64,000 nt of DNA from Bifidobacterium mizhiense (GTDB lineage Bacteria > Actinomycetota > Actinomycetes > Actinomycetales > Bifidobacteriaceae): NCBI RefSeq assembly GCF_020884755.1, contig NZ_BPWE01000001.1, positions 744,001 to 808,000 of the forward strand, read 5' to 3'. The first letter of the stretch is position 1. Each line of letters starts with the position of its first letter. Of this stretch, positions 10,696 through 20,371 are shown piece by piece. The position numbers and the translations under genes are program-made. The notes under the pieces are model-generated. The model ran no database searches. It saw only the letters and a program-made list of their open reading frames with translations, and was not told where the DNA came from.

Positions 10696-10889
10696 ACAAA
10701 CTCCTCTGATTTACTGAGTTATTTCCAACCTAAGCATACCTTCTCCCGGTGGATTGCATGGTGGAATAGAGCCTCATATGCGTGCCAGCTGGCAGGACAG
10801 ACCTCCAGGGAGGGCACAAACGTACGAAAATGATGAACGTTCAGCCCTAGGTCGAACAGTTTTCAGCCCTGCCGGATAGCGTGGTTGGC

Positions 10890-13115
10890 ATGGCCAATCA
10901 GACTCGTTCAGTCAGTTCGACCTCGCCCACCCGCAGGGCCCAGTCCGGGTCGCGCGGGGGCGGCAATCGCACCGACATCCCCACCTCGCGGCATGCCGAC
11001 CGGAACCCCCGGGGTAACGGACCCCGCCGGGGACGACGTCGCAAGTCACATCGTGTGCTTAAGTGGATCCTGGCCCTGTTGGGACTGGTGCTGGTCGCCG
11101 GGGCGGCGGCCTTCGCCTACCTGTATCTGACCACCGAGATCATCCCACCGGAGAAGCAGGCCCTGGCGCAAAAGACCACGGTCTACTATGCGGACGGCAC
11201 CACCCCCATCGGAACCTACGCCGACCAGAATCGCGAAATCATCGACTGCACGGTCCTTCCCAAGTATGTGGGCAATGCGGTGGTCGCCTCGGAGAACCGT
11301 TCCTTCTATAAGGACAACGGCATCGACCTCAAGGGCATCGGCCGAGCCCTGCTCAACAACGTGACCAAGGGCACCCGGCAGGGCGGATCCACCATCACCC
11401 AGCAGTACGCCGAGCGCTACTATCTGGGCGAGACCACCTCATACAAGGGCAAGCTGCGCGAGGCCATCCTCTCCCTGAAGATCTCCAGGACCGAGAATAA
11501 GGACACGGTCCTGTGCAACTATATGAACACCATCTACTTCGGCCGCGGCGCCTACGGGATCCAGGCCGCCGCCCAGAATTACTTCGGCAAGGACGCCAAG
11601 GACCTGACCATGCCCGAGTCGGCCATGCTGGCCGGCATCATCCCCGCCCCGGCCTCCTGGGATCCGGCGATCAACCCCAAGCAGGCCGAATCGCGCTTTC
11701 ACCGGGTGCTGGGCATCATGGAGGAGGACCACTACATCAGCCATAAGGACCGGGTCGGCGCCCAGATGCCGCAGACCATCAAGTACTCGCCGGAGAACGT
11801 CTACCAGGGACCCAACGGCTACCTGCTGCGTATGGTCCGCAACGAGTTGTCCTCCGGCAAAAAGGCCCCCTTCACCGCAGACGACCTGGACACGGGCGGC
11901 TACCGGATCATCACCACCATTCAGAAAGACAAACAGGATCTGATGTTCCAGGTGGCCAGTCCAACCACCGGCAACAAGCACCAGCCACCCACCCTGCAGA
12001 CCGGAGGACTCTCGGTCGACCCCAAGACCGGTGCCATCATCTCTTTGTATGCGGGGGACGATTATCTGACCCACCAGCTCAACAATGTGGACCAGGCCAC
12101 CTTCCAAGTGGGTTCGACCATGAAGGCCTACACCCTGTTAGGAGCCATCCAGGATGGGGTCAGCCTCAACACGGTCTTCAACGGCAACTCTCCACGCACC
12201 TTCTCCAGTGTGGGCAAATCCGTTGCCAACGCCGGGCAGGTCAGCTACGGGTACATCAACCTCTACTCGGCCTTCGCCAACTCGGTCAATACGGTATTCA
12301 TGGATCTGGGCGAGCACGTCACCTCGCAGAAGACGGCCCAGCTGGCCCACACGGCCGGCATTACCGGCAAGATCGACGACACGACCACCTTCGACACTCT
12401 GGGTCTGGACGCTCTTTCGGTCTATGACGTGACCCAGGGCTACGCCACTCTGGCCAACGGAGGCAAGCGACCCCTGCTGCATTTGGTGGCCCAGGTCAAG
12501 GACGCCAAGGATCAGGAGCTCTACACCGCGGCCATCCAGTCGGACCAGGTCTTCAATGCCGACCAGGTCGCCCTGCTGCAGAAGGCCATGACCACCACGG
12601 TTCAGTACGGCACCGCCTCTTACGCGCGTTCCCTGGGCCGGCCCATCGCCGGCAAGACAGGTACAGCCAACGACCAGACAGCCATCTCCTTCATCGGATT
12701 CACCCCCTCGCTTCTGACCACCTTCGCCGTCTGGAACCAAGGACAGGATGGCAGTGCCCTCAAGGTGCCTGATGTCTATCAGAATGAGTTCTATCCGGTC
12801 CAGCTGTTCACCCAGTACATGAAGTCGGCCCTGGGTAACAGCCCGGTGGAGCGGTTCCCCGCGGCCGAGGACCATGGCAAGATCGGCGGACCGGACGGCA
12901 GCTGGGGCACCGGGTACAAGCAGAGCTACTCCTATACGCCCAAGCGCAACTACAACTACGGATACGCACCTCAGCAACGCACCCAGCAGCAGACCATCCC
13001 GCAGGAAGAGTCAGGAGCCGGCAGCGGCTCGGGTTCAGGCAATGGGGGCGGGGCCGAGGGCGGCAACAGCGGAACCACCGAGGGCAACTCCGAGTCAGAG
13101 TCATCCCAGCAGTAA
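10890..13115 (+). CDS. Bifunctional class A penicillin-binding protein
   Basis: A peptidoglycan glycosyltransferase/transpeptidase of about 741 residues. A Gly/Arg-rich cytoplasmic tail is followed by one membrane anchor (about residues 58-80). The GT51 domain has the catalytic ENRSFYKDNGID and the GGSTITQQYAE motif. The transpeptidase has the active-site STMK, then SVN, then KTGTA. The C-terminus is a low-complexity Gly/Ser/Glu tail. ATG at 10890 is preferred over GTG at 10881: no Shine-Dalgarno is visible, and TAGCGT at 10877-10882 could be a -10 giving a leaderless transcript. It is followed by a stem-loop. Confidence 0.93.
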   Translation: MANQTRSVSSTSPTRRAQSGSRGGGNRTDIPTSRHADRNPRGNGPRRGRRRKSHRVLKWILALLGLVLVAGAAAFAYLYLTTEIIPPEKQALAQKTTVYYADGTTPIGTYADQNREIIDCTVLPKYVGNAVVASENRSFYKDNGIDLKGIGRALLNNVTKGTRQGGSTITQQYAERYYLGETTSYKGKLREAILSLKISRTENKDTVLCNYMNTIYFGRGAYGIQAAAQNYFGKDAKDLTMPESAMLAGIIPAPASWDPAINPKQAESRFHRVLGIMEEDHYISHKDRVGAQMPQTIKYSPENVYQGPNGYLLRMVRNELSSGKKAPFTADDLDTGGYRIITTIQKDKQDLMFQVASPTTGNKHQPPTLQTGGLSVDPKTGAIISLYAGDDYLTHQLNNVDQATFQVGSTMKAYTLLGAIQDGVSLNTVFNGNSPRTFSSVGKSVANAGQVSYGYINLYSAFANSVNTVFMDLGEHVTSQKTAQLAHTAGITGKIDDTTTFDTLGLDALSVYDVTQGYATLANGGKRPLLHLVAQVKDAKDQELYTAAIQSDQVFNADQVALLQKAMTTTVQYGTASYARSLGRPIAGKTGTANDQTAISFIGFTPSLLTTFAVWNQGQDGSALKVPDVYQNEFYPVQLFTQYMKSALGNSPVERFPAAEDHGKIGGPDGSWGTGYKQSYSYTPKRNYNYGYAPQQRTQQQTIPQEESGAGSGSGSGNGGGAEGGNSGTTEGNSESESSQQ

Positions 13116-13131
13116 ACCGATCATGACAAAC

Positions 13132-13172
13132 CGGTCCGATCCGAACGAATCAGTTGCGTTCGGATCGGACCG
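13132..13172. terminator. Stem-loop between the PBP gene and leuA
   Basis: A perfect 16-bp stem, CGGTCCGATCCGAACG and its complement, closes a 9-base loop. It sits between two convergent genes. There is no long T-run on either side, so its terminator role is inferred from position and stem strength. Confidence 0.65.
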
Positions 13173-13209
13173 TAAGGCTGGCCGGGGGTTGTGCTTACCC
13201 CCATGACCT

Positions 13210-15120
13210 CTAACCGCGCTGGAAGCGGTTGAGGGCCGAGATGATGGCCTTGAGGGAGCTGGTGGAGATGGACGAATCGATACCAACGCCCCAGATCACC
13301 CGGGACCTGGCTGGTTCGCCTACCTGGCATTCCACGTAGGAAGCCGCCAGGGCATCAGTGCCGGCGGTCATGGCATGCTCGACGTAATCCAGAACCGAAA
13401 CGGTCTGATCCAGGGACTTGAGTGCATCCAGGAAGGCCGCAATAGGGCCGTTCCCATGTCCCTGAACACGACGGCGCTCCTCAGGATCGCCCGGGGCAAG
13501 CCCCCGATCCAGCAGGGTGGCATCCAGGACGGTGTCGGAGCCGTCCTCGCCGGAGGTGACCGCCACGTTCAGCAGCTTGAAGCGTCCCCACTGGCGCAGG
13601 GTCTCGTCGCGCTGGTCGGCCATAGACTCGCCACCGACCACGCTCCCACCGGCTTCCACGGGCAGGTACTCGTCCTTGAAGAGCCGCCAGATGTCGGCAT
13701 CCTTGACCTCGCGCTTGGTGCTGTCGGCATAGCTCTGAACCAGCCGTTCGAACTCCACTTGGAGGCGCTTGGGCAGATCCAGATGGTGGTTAGCCTTGAG
13801 CAGGTAGGCCATGCCGCCCTTGCCAGACTGGGAGTTGACCCGGATGATGGCCTCGTAGTTGCCGCCCACATCCTTGGGATCGATGGGCAGGTAGGGCACC
13901 AGCCAGAGGAAGTCGTCGGGGTTGGCGTTGGCCCGCAGAGCCGCCTGCTGCCGGGCATCCAGCCCCTTCTTGATGGCATCCTGATGGGAGCCGGAGAAGG
14001 CTGTGAAGACGAAGTTGCCCACATAGGGGTGCCGCTCGGAGACGGCGATCTGATTGCAGTACTCCACCGTCCGACGGATGCCGGGCATGTCGGAGAAGTC
14101 CAGCTGGGGGTCGATCCCCTGGACCAGCAGGTTCAGCCCCACCGTGCAAATGTCGACGTTGCCGGTGCGTTCGCCATTGCCCAGCAGGCAACCCTCCACC
14201 CGGTCGGCCCCAGCCAGCAGGCTGAGCTCGGTCGCGGCTACGGCCATGCCCTCGTCGTTGTGAGGATGCAGGGAGAGCACCACCGCATCCCGGTCCTTGA
14301 GGTTGGTGGATATGTACTCCACCTCGTCAGCGAAGACGTTGGGGGTGGTCATCTCCACCGTGTTGGGCAGGTTGATGATCATGGGGTGCTCCGGCGTAGG
14401 TCGGATCACGTCGATGACCGCGTTGCAGACCTCCAGGGAATACTCAGGCTCGGCACCGGAGAAGGACTCGGGCGAGTATTCGTAGTAGAGATCGGTGCCC
14501 TTGGCATCAGCCTCCAGGGAGCGGCAGAGCTCGGCTGCGTCGGTGGCCAGCTTCTTGATCCCGGCCTTGTCCTTGTGGAAGACGACCTCCCGCTGCAGGA
14601 CCGAGACCGAGTTGTAGAAGTGGACCACAGCCCTCTTGGCTCCACGCAGGGCCTCATAGGTACGGCGAATCAGGTGCTCGCGGGCCTGGGTCAGGACCAC
14701 GATGGTCACGTCGTCAGGAATCAACTCGCGCTCTATCAGGAGGCGGATGAAGTCATAGTCGGTTTCGGAGGCCGAGGGGAAACCCACCTCGATCTCCTTG
14801 AAGCCCATGGAGATCAACAGATTCCAGAATCTCAGCTTCCGCTCGGAATCCATGGGGTCAACCAGGGCCTGGTTGCCGTCGCGAAGATCCACCGAACACC
14901 AACGGGGAGCCCGCTTCAGAGTCTTGCCCGGCCAGGTGCGCTGCGGATAGTCAAAGGGGACCTGCTTGTTGTAGGCCACATACTTGGTGTAGGGCATGGC
15001 ACTGGGCTTCTGTGGCGAACCCACAAACCTGGGGGGAGGCAGCAGCAGGTCGTTGTTCCCTCCATTGGACGCCGCGGCCTGGGCCGCAAGATCAAACACG
15101 GATGCACGATCCTGATCCAT
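13210..15120 (-). CDS. leuA: 2-isopropylmalate synthase
   Basis: The committed enzyme of leucine synthesis, condensing acetyl-CoA with 2-oxoisovalerate. It has the HMGL-like domain start RWCSVDLRDGNQAL, the metal-site text SLHPHNDEGMAV, and a C-terminal LeuA regulatory domain from about residue 500. At ~636 residues it is the long actinobacterial form. ATG at 15120 is chosen because AAGGAGG lies just upstream; an earlier in-frame start at 15180 adds residues unlike the family. No T-box or leader peptide was recognised in the 220 bases upstream. It is convergent with the PBP gene. Confidence 0.95.
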   Translation of the reverse strand: MDQDRASVFDLAAQAAASNGGNNDLLLPPPRFVGSPQKPSAMPYTKYVAYNKQVPFDYPQRTWPGKTLKRAPRWCSVDLRDGNQALVDPMDSERKLRFWNLLISMGFKEIEVGFPSASETDYDFIRLLIERELIPDDVTIVVLTQAREHLIRRTYEALRGAKRAVVHFYNSVSVLQREVVFHKDKAGIKKLATDAAELCRSLEADAKGTDLYYEYSPESFSGAEPEYSLEVCNAVIDVIRPTPEHPMIINLPNTVEMTTPNVFADEVEYISTNLKDRDAVVLSLHPHNDEGMAVAATELSLLAGADRVEGCLLGNGERTGNVDICTVGLNLLVQGIDPQLDFSDMPGIRRTVEYCNQIAVSERHPYVGNFVFTAFSGSHQDAIKKGLDARQQAALRANANPDDFLWLVPYLPIDPKDVGGNYEAIIRVNSQSGKGGMAYLLKANHHLDLPKRLQVEFERLVQSYADSTKREVKDADIWRLFKDEYLPVEAGGSVVGGESMADQRDETLRQWGRFKLLNVAVTSGEDGSDTVLDATLLDRGLAPGDPEERRRVQGHGNGPIAAFLDALKSLDQTVSVLDYVEHAMTAGTDALAASYVECQVGEPARSRVIWGVGIDSSISTSSLKAIISALNRFQRG

Positions 15121-15344
15121 CTCTCCTCCTTCTTTCGTTCGTCGGAAACCACAATGTCGCCCGGCCATGGGTTCGGACATGCCGAAGCCGCACCGGGGGT
15201 GCCATTATCTTACCGGAGAAGAGCCAGGACATGCGGTCCGGGTCCGCATTACGACGCAGTGGGAGGCGAGCGCATAGAACCTGGCATAATCCGCTGGATT
15301 GCCAAGGATGCAAACGCCACACGCTGCAAGCACTGACAGAGTGC

Positions 15345-15965
15345 TCACTGGAAAAGGGAGACGCCGCGACGACCCTCGCAGTAGGCGTTGCCCAGCCAGG
15401 TGTGGCGCGAGTTGGGCCAGACCGAACCCAGACGGGGAGCGTTCTGGCTCATCCAGATGCTAGGCACACGTCCATCGGCACTGTGGGAACCCAGCAGGTT
15501 GAAGCCATTCTTGACCGCCAGCCAGTCGGGATGCTGGGTGGCGATGGCCAACCCCTCCTCCAAGGTCAGAGGAAGGCGGTCATCGGAATCGATCAGCTTG
15601 CGGGCCACATCGGGTTCGCGGTTGGTGTAGCAGGTGCCGGTATGCGGTTCCAGAACGATGTAAAAGGGCCCCTCGGGCGGCTCGAACCCGTTCTGAGGCA
15701 GGAAGCTGGCGATGTCGCGCGGCGGCATGGTGGTGAAGCCAGCCATGCGATTGATGCTGGTCCGAGCGATCAGCGACTCAGGCGAGACCAGCTCCCTGGT
15801 GGGGATAAGCAGGATCTGCTCGCCCAGCTCGGTGGACTCCAGCGCGGAGATCAGGGGCTGGGCCAAGGCTCTGAAGGCGGCGGCGCTGATGTCCGCCACA
15901 TCCGGATAGCCCAAGGCCACGATCCGATCCAGTTGCCGCTGCACTTCTTGGGAAGATCTGGTCAT
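15345..15965 (-). CDS. Conserved actinobacterial protein, possibly DUF5701
   Basis: A 206-residue soluble protein without signal or membrane segments. It contains the distinctive blocks MPPRDIASFLP, GPFYIVLEPHTGTCYTNREP, LTLEEGLAIATQHP and SIWMSQNAPRLGSVWPNSRHTWLGNAYCEGRRG. The pattern recalls an actinobacterial family of unknown function (I think DUF5701), but I cannot verify this. It stands alone, ~220 bases downstream of the divergently separated leuA start region. No function is proposed. Confidence 0.75.
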   Translation of the reverse strand: MTRSSQEVQRQLDRIVALGYPDVADISAAAFRALAQPLISALESTELGEQILLIPTRELVSPESLIARTSINRMAGFTTMPPRDIASFLPQNGFEPPEGPFYIVLEPHTGTCYTNREPDVARKLIDSDDRLPLTLEEGLAIATQHPDWLAVKNGFNLLGSHSADGRVPSIWMSQNAPRLGSVWPNSRHTWLGNAYCEGRRGVSLFQ

Positions 15966-16049
15966 GGCCTCCAGTCTAATTCGAATCTGCCCCCGCGAGC
16001 ACCTACACTCTCGACACTCACCTGCCAGGGCGAGGTATCGTATTCCGAT

Positions 16050-16742
16050 TTAGTGCTGGCCGTACACGTGTTGGTAGCGGTCGTTCAGACTGGCCACATC
16101 CTCGTCGGACAGTGGCACAGGCGTACCGATTTGCTCAGCAGCCCACACCGTACGCGCCACCTCCTCCGTCATCGCCGCCGCCTTTACTGCAGCCTCAGCA
16201 TCAGCGCCGACCGTGAAGGGGCCGTGATTACGCATCAGCACCGCAGGGCAGCCCGGATGTTCCGCCAGGGTTTCGACCACTCCACGACCTATCTGGTCCG
16301 AACCAATCAAGGCAAAGGGCCCCACCGGCACTGGGCCGCCGAACTCGTCACCCATCATCGTCAGTACGCATGGAATTGACCGGCCCACTGCAGCAAAGGC
16401 CGTAGCAAAGGTCGAATGCGTATGCACCACGCCAAATACTTCAGGCATGTGCCGGTAGATGTAGGCGTGCGAAAACACATCCGAGGAGGGGGCGGCAGAT
16501 CCGTCCACCACATGTCCCTCCAGATCCGTGACCACCATTGATTCCGGCGTCAACTGCTCGTAGCGCACACCGGATGGTTTGATCACCAGCAAGTCGGCCG
16601 AATGCAGACGCTGCGAGACATTCCCAGCCGTCCACACCACCAGCCCCCACTTGATCAACTGCTCATGCAGGGCGGCAACATGCTCACGAACCAACCCCAC
16701 TTCGACACGTACCTCATCAGGAAAATCAGCCAAGGACGTCAT
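16050..16742 (-). CDS. araD: L-ribulose-5-phosphate 4-epimerase (AraD/UlaF type)
   Basis: A 230-residue class II aldolase-family epimerase converting L-ribulose-5-phosphate to D-xylulose-5-phosphate; the length matches E. coli AraD. It has TAGNVSQR and KPSGV substrate-phosphate motifs, the zinc-binding pair HTHSTFATAFA with a third His in RNHGPFTVG, and SSDVFSHAYIYR. A longer reading frame to 16940 runs into the permease gene; ATG at 16742 fits the family N-terminus best (ATG at 16757 is also possible). It is the distal gene of the sugar-acid island, 94 bases after the MFS permease, and supplies the final step into the phosphoketolase pathway. Confidence 0.9.
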   Translation of the reverse strand: MTSLADFPDEVRVEVGLVREHVAALHEQLIKWGLVVWTAGNVSQRLHSADLLVIKPSGVRYEQLTPESMVVTDLEGHVVDGSAAPSSDVFSHAYIYRHMPEVFGVVHTHSTFATAFAAVGRSIPCVLTMMGDEFGGPVPVGPFALIGSDQIGRGVVETLAEHPGCPAVLMRNHGPFTVGADAEAAVKAAAMTEEVARTVWAAEQIGTPVPLSDEDVASLNDRYQHVYGQH

Positions 16743-16836
16743 ACGAACCACCACCATTCCCAATATGGGGCCGACCCTTCCTGCGAAAAGCCGGCCCGGT
16801 TTGCTTACCTGCGTGCACAGACCCTGCTGCGCATCC

Positions 16837-18198
16837 TCACAGGCTTTCCAGATCCTTGCCCTTGGTCTCCTGGGCAAAGAGATATATAACAGCGCCGATG
16901 ACCAGGCAGACACCGAAGAAGGTGAATGCCGTGGTGACAACGCCGATGTTGATGTGCTGGGAGACGTAGTCTCCGCCCACCAGGAGCCCCATGAATATAG
17001 GGCCTACGATCTTGGCTGTGGCGCCGATGCCGTATCCCAGCCCCAGTCCGGTGGAACGAACATCGTTGGGGAACTGCTCGCCGCCGAAAGCGTTGAGAAT
17101 GCCGAAGACACCGTCGGCGAAGGTCATGATGACCAGGACGGCGATGTAGAACTGCCAGCCGGAATTGTGGAAGAAGGCCGCGTAGAAGCATCCCAGCGCC
17201 CCGATGATACCGAAGGAGAACATGGTCCAACGCCGACCTATGATGTCAGCCAGCCAGGCAGAGCCGAATCTGCCGATGCAGTCGGCCACGGAGACGCCCA
17301 TGAACAGGTAGGCCACCATTTGTGTCGAGAAGCCGAAGGCATCCTTCATCAGCGTCTGACCCCAGGATTGGATGGCGAAGGAGCCCAGAATGAAGCAGAA
17401 AGAGCCAACCGAAATGATGACCAGCGGCTTTAGATGCTTGGACAGAAGCAGGCGATAGCTGGCCTTCTGTTCCTGCTCAACCTTGGGCAGGGCACCGACC
17501 TGGTCCACGGGAAGCTCAAGAGCCCATGCCAAGGCCTTGCGGGCATCATTGTCACGTCCCACGCTCTGATAGAAACGAGGGGACTCCGGCACCGTCGCCA
17601 ACCAGAACAGAAGAAGGACGGGGATAACGCCCAAGGCCACCAGCACGCGCCAATTGTCGCCAATCAGGCTCTGTGAGACGGACCCCAGGAGCAGACCCAG
17701 AGGAATGAAGACCGAGGCCAGGCCGGAGAGCATGCCACGCTGCTTGGCCGGGACGAACTCCTGGACATAGGGGATGGAGATGATGTTAAGGCCGCCTACG
17801 CCGATGCCCACACCGATGCGCAGGATGGCCAGCAGGATCCAGGCACCGTCAGGCAGGAAGACCGACAGGGCCGTGAAGACCACGAAGCAGAGAACACACC
17901 ACTGGAAGGCATGCTTGCGGCCGAAGCGATCGGCCAAACGCCCCCAGAGAATGGAGCCGATGACCGTGCCCAGCCCGGAGCAGGCCAGGATGATTCCAGC
18001 GGAGACCCCGGTCAGGTGCCAGGCCGAAGTCAAGAGGGAGACCACGAAGCCGATCAGGAACATATCGAAGAATTCGGATATGTTGCCGGCTATGGCCAGG
18101 CCGATGATGCTTTTCTGATGTCCGGTCAGGGGACGGGAGTCTATCTGCTCGTATGCGGTCAGTGTCTCCCCAGCCTGTGTGACATGTGTATCACTCAT
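16837..18198 (-). CDS. MFS permease, sugar-transporter type
   Basis: A 453-residue transporter with 12 predicted membrane segments, the loop 2-3 signature GRLADRFGRK, a PESPRFYQ motif after helix 6, and WLADIIGRR after helix 8. This is the sugar/acid porter pattern. It lies between a PfkB kinase and araD in the catabolic island and is the only transporter there. Uptake would therefore be of an unphosphorylated compound, unlike the PTS permease of classical ascorbate operons. The substrate (L-ascorbate, a 3-ketogulonate or a related lactone) is inferred from neighbours only. Confidence 0.88.
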   Translation of the reverse strand: MSDTHVTQAGETLTAYEQIDSRPLTGHQKSIIGLAIAGNISEFFDMFLIGFVVSLLTSAWHLTGVSAGIILACSGLGTVIGSILWGRLADRFGRKHAFQWCVLCFVVFTALSVFLPDGAWILLAILRIGVGIGVGGLNIISIPYVQEFVPAKQRGMLSGLASVFIPLGLLLGSVSQSLIGDNWRVLVALGVIPVLLLFWLATVPESPRFYQSVGRDNDARKALAWALELPVDQVGALPKVEQEQKASYRLLLSKHLKPLVIISVGSFCFILGSFAIQSWGQTLMKDAFGFSTQMVAYLFMGVSVADCIGRFGSAWLADIIGRRWTMFSFGIIGALGCFYAAFFHNSGWQFYIAVLVIMTFADGVFGILNAFGGEQFPNDVRSTGLGLGYGIGATAKIVGPIFMGLLVGGDYVSQHINIGVVTTAFTFFGVCLVIGAVIYLFAQETKGKDLESL

Positions 18199-18332
18199 AA
18201 TGGGTTGCTTTTCTTTCTCGGATGATCATGATGATGGCGGCCCGACCCACGGTAGGGGTCTGACCGAAGGATCCAGGTTGCCTTCTCCGTCCTTGGAGAA
18301 TACTGCGGCGAGCCTGAATCGTGAAGGAAGGG

Positions 18333-19289
18333 TCAACGATTGATATCCCCGCCCAGCGGAATATCCAGTTCCTGGGCGCGGATACGGGTCAGATCGCCCA
18401 TATGTGTCAGGGCGTACTCGGCGGCCCGCTGTCCCCACCTGACACCGCACTCCACATCATCGGAGAGGAAGCCATGGAGGGTGGCAGCCACGAAGGAATC
18501 CCCGGCGCCGGGACGATCCACCACCGGAACCGTAGTGGTGACGTACTTCTTGATTCCCTTGGAGGTCCTCAGGTAAGGACCGTCCAGGTGATTGGTGGAA
18601 ACAATGTACTCATTGCCGAAGCGCTGGTAGAGCTGCTCGCAGACCTCCTCGCCGGTCCCTTCGATTCCGAAGACGCTTTTGGCGTCCTTGATGGAGCAGA
18701 AGAGAATGCGGGCCTTATGAGCGATGGGCTCCAGAACCTTTCTGGCCTGGTCACCGGACCAGAGCTTGCTGCGGAAGTTCACGTCAAGGGCGATGTCAAT
18801 GCCGCGCTTCTCCGCCTGCTCGGCCGCATAGGTCACCACCTGGGCCGTGGTATCGGTCAGGGCCGCCGTAATCCCGGTCAGGAAGAGCAGGCGGGTGTCC
18901 AGCATCCGGTCCCAGTCGTAATCCTCAATCCCCGTCGACCTGAAGGGGGTGTACTCGCGGTCGTAGATGACGTTGGCCGGCATGGGGGGTTCGCCCGGCT
19001 CCATGAAGTAGAGGGCGATTCGGCTGGCCGGCTTGCGAACCATGGTGCTCAGATCGACGCCCACGGACCTGTACTCGCTCAGGACGTATTCACCCAAGTC
19101 CCCCTCCGGCAGTGAGGAGGTCCACAGGGTCCTGCGCTGAAGCTGAGCCAGGACTCCAGCCACGTTGGCCTCGGAACAGGCGGGATTCATCAGGACCGAC
19201 CGGGCGTTCATCAGCCGCTCCCCCCTCCTGACCGTGAGCCTGATCTGCCCCTCTCCTATGGTCGAAAGGTCATATGCATGTTCTGCCAT
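18333..19289 (-). CDS. PfkB-family carbohydrate kinase
   Basis: A 318-residue ribokinase/PfkB-type sugar kinase resembling 2-keto-3-deoxygluconate kinases. The catalytic base region is VVDRPGAGDSFVAA near residue 258, and the N-terminal substrate region includes NPACSEANVAGVLAQL. ATG at 19289 is preferred because AAGGAG lies 6 bases upstream; a GTG precedes it. It is separated from ulaE by a 209-base gap with a stem-loop and from the permease by 134 bases. In context it probably phosphorylates the imported acid or lactone to make the 6-phosphate that UlaD-type enzymes need. Confidence 0.88.
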   Translation of the reverse strand: MAEHAYDLSTIGEGQIRLTVRRGERLMNARSVLMNPACSEANVAGVLAQLQRRTLWTSSLPEGDLGEYVLSEYRSVGVDLSTMVRKPASRIALYFMEPGEPPMPANVIYDREYTPFRSTGIEDYDWDRMLDTRLLFLTGITAALTDTTAQVVTYAAEQAEKRGIDIALDVNFRSKLWSGDQARKVLEPIAHKARILFCSIKDAKSVFGIEGTGEEVCEQLYQRFGNEYIVSTNHLDGPYLRTSKGIKKYVTTTVPVVDRPGAGDSFVAATLHGFLSDDVECGVRWGQRAAEYALTHMGDLTRIRAQELDIPLGGDINR

Positions 19290-19470
19290 CACTTGCTCCT
19301 TGTCTACACGGTCGCTTTTCCAGAATGGACCACGACGTCCGCTTCAGTCCGTATTACGACCTGTCACATTCAAACTCGCACCGATCGGGTCGACCCATCA
19401 AGGGTGACCGCTGGCATCATTGCCTCCCTGCCGATGCCAAGGGGGTGGAGGATCGGCACAACCACCCTCG

Positions 19471-19495
19471 GGTCGCAACCGTAACGGCTGCGACC
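19471..19495 (-). promoter_or_regulatory. Stem-loop between ulaE and the PfkB kinase gene
   Basis: A 7-bp stem (GGTCGCA with TGCGACC), one mismatch, then 3 more base pairs and a TAA loop. It lies just after the ulaE stop on the coding strand, without a T-run. It could attenuate readthrough or protect the upstream message, and may separate the operon into two expression levels. Confidence 0.45.
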
Positions 19496-19501
19496 TTTGC
19501 C

Positions 19502-20371
19502 TCAGCCTTTGGGGTCAAGCACCTCTATGTCGGCCCCTCGCAACCAGGTTTCCACTTTCTTCCTAGCATTCATGACGATCTGATCGGCCTGGTCCGAATC
19601 ATCGTTCCACATCTCCAGCATGATCCGCCCCGACCAGGACTGCCGGGCCAGCTCGGCGAAAGCCACAGGAAAGTCGGCACAGCCCTGGCCCATGGTGATG
19701 CGACGCGGCTGCCCTGGTAGCACATCCTTGACGTGGATGGCCAGCATTCTGCCGGCTCCAGCCCTGAGCTCAGCCACGGCATCCAGCTCCTGCTCATAAA
19801 GGTTGCCGATATCCGGGTACATGCTCAACCAGGATGACCCGACCTGATCGCAGATGGACAGACCCTTGGTGATGGAGGTGATGTCATTGCCGTCCACATT
19901 CTCTATACCCAGCATGACGCCGGCCTGGGCCGCATACTCAGCCGCCCTGGCCAGAACCTCCACATACCTGGCGCGCTGGTCAGGATCGGGATCCTCGTAG
20001 TAGGCGTAGTAACCGGCTACCTGGATCAGGGGAATGCCCGCCTCATGAGCCAGATCGATCGCCTTGAGGAAGATCTCATAGGCCTGACGGCGGACAGCCG
20101 GATCGGCCGATCCGGGGCCCACCTTGCGGTGACAGCTCAGGCAGATCCCTCCGACCTGGACGCCCTGGCGGTCAGCGGCCTGACGGAAGGCGGAAGCCTG
20201 GGCAGCCGTCCAGTCCAAGCGAGCCATCCGCTTGTCGCTTTCGTCAATGGACAGGTCCATGAAGGTGAACCCATCGGCCGCCACCTGGGACATGAAGGCA
20301 TCCCAATCATCCGGCTCGGCGGGGGACTTCAGGGCCTTCTCATAGATGCCCAGGGTTACACTGCCACTCAT
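19502..20371 (-). CDS. ulaE: L-ribulose-5-phosphate 3-epimerase
   Basis: A 289-residue TIM-barrel enzyme closely like E. coli UlaE/SgbU, which interconverts L-xylulose-5-phosphate and L-ribulose-5-phosphate. It shows the family start LGIYEKAL and the RLDW block, with metal ligands in GIENVD (Glu), MYPDIGN (Asp), AIHVKD (His) and MLEMW (Glu). ATG at 20371 overlaps the ulaD stop as ATGA, indicating coupled translation. A GTG three codons earlier is less likely given AGGGTG spacing. Confidence 0.93.
   Translation of the reverse strand: MSGSVTLGIYEKALKSPAEPDDWDAFMSQVAADGFTFMDLSIDESDKRMARLDWTAAQASAFRQAADRQGVQVGGICLSCHRKVGPGSADPAVRRQAYEIFLKAIDLAHEAGIPLIQVAGYYAYYEDPDPDQRARYVEVLARAAEYAAQAGVMLGIENVDGNDITSITKGLSICDQVGSSWLSMYPDIGNLYEQELDAVAELRAGAGRMLAIHVKDVLPGQPRRITMGQGCADFPVAFAELARQSWSGRIMLEMWNDDSDQADQIVMNARKKVETWLRGADIEVLDPKG

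Noticed and set aside
9448-10833. Long plus-strand frame opposite ino1
   Set aside because: Antisense shadow of the inositol-phosphate synthase; no start signal and no protein family resemblance.
13375-15336. Very long plus-strand frame opposite leuA
   Set aside because: It mirrors leuA codon by codon, as often happens in high-GC genes. LeuA on the minus strand has all the expected motifs.
15121-15344. T-box or leader peptide before leuA
   Set aside because: No T-box core sequence, leucine-rich short reading frame or antiterminator structure was found in the leader.
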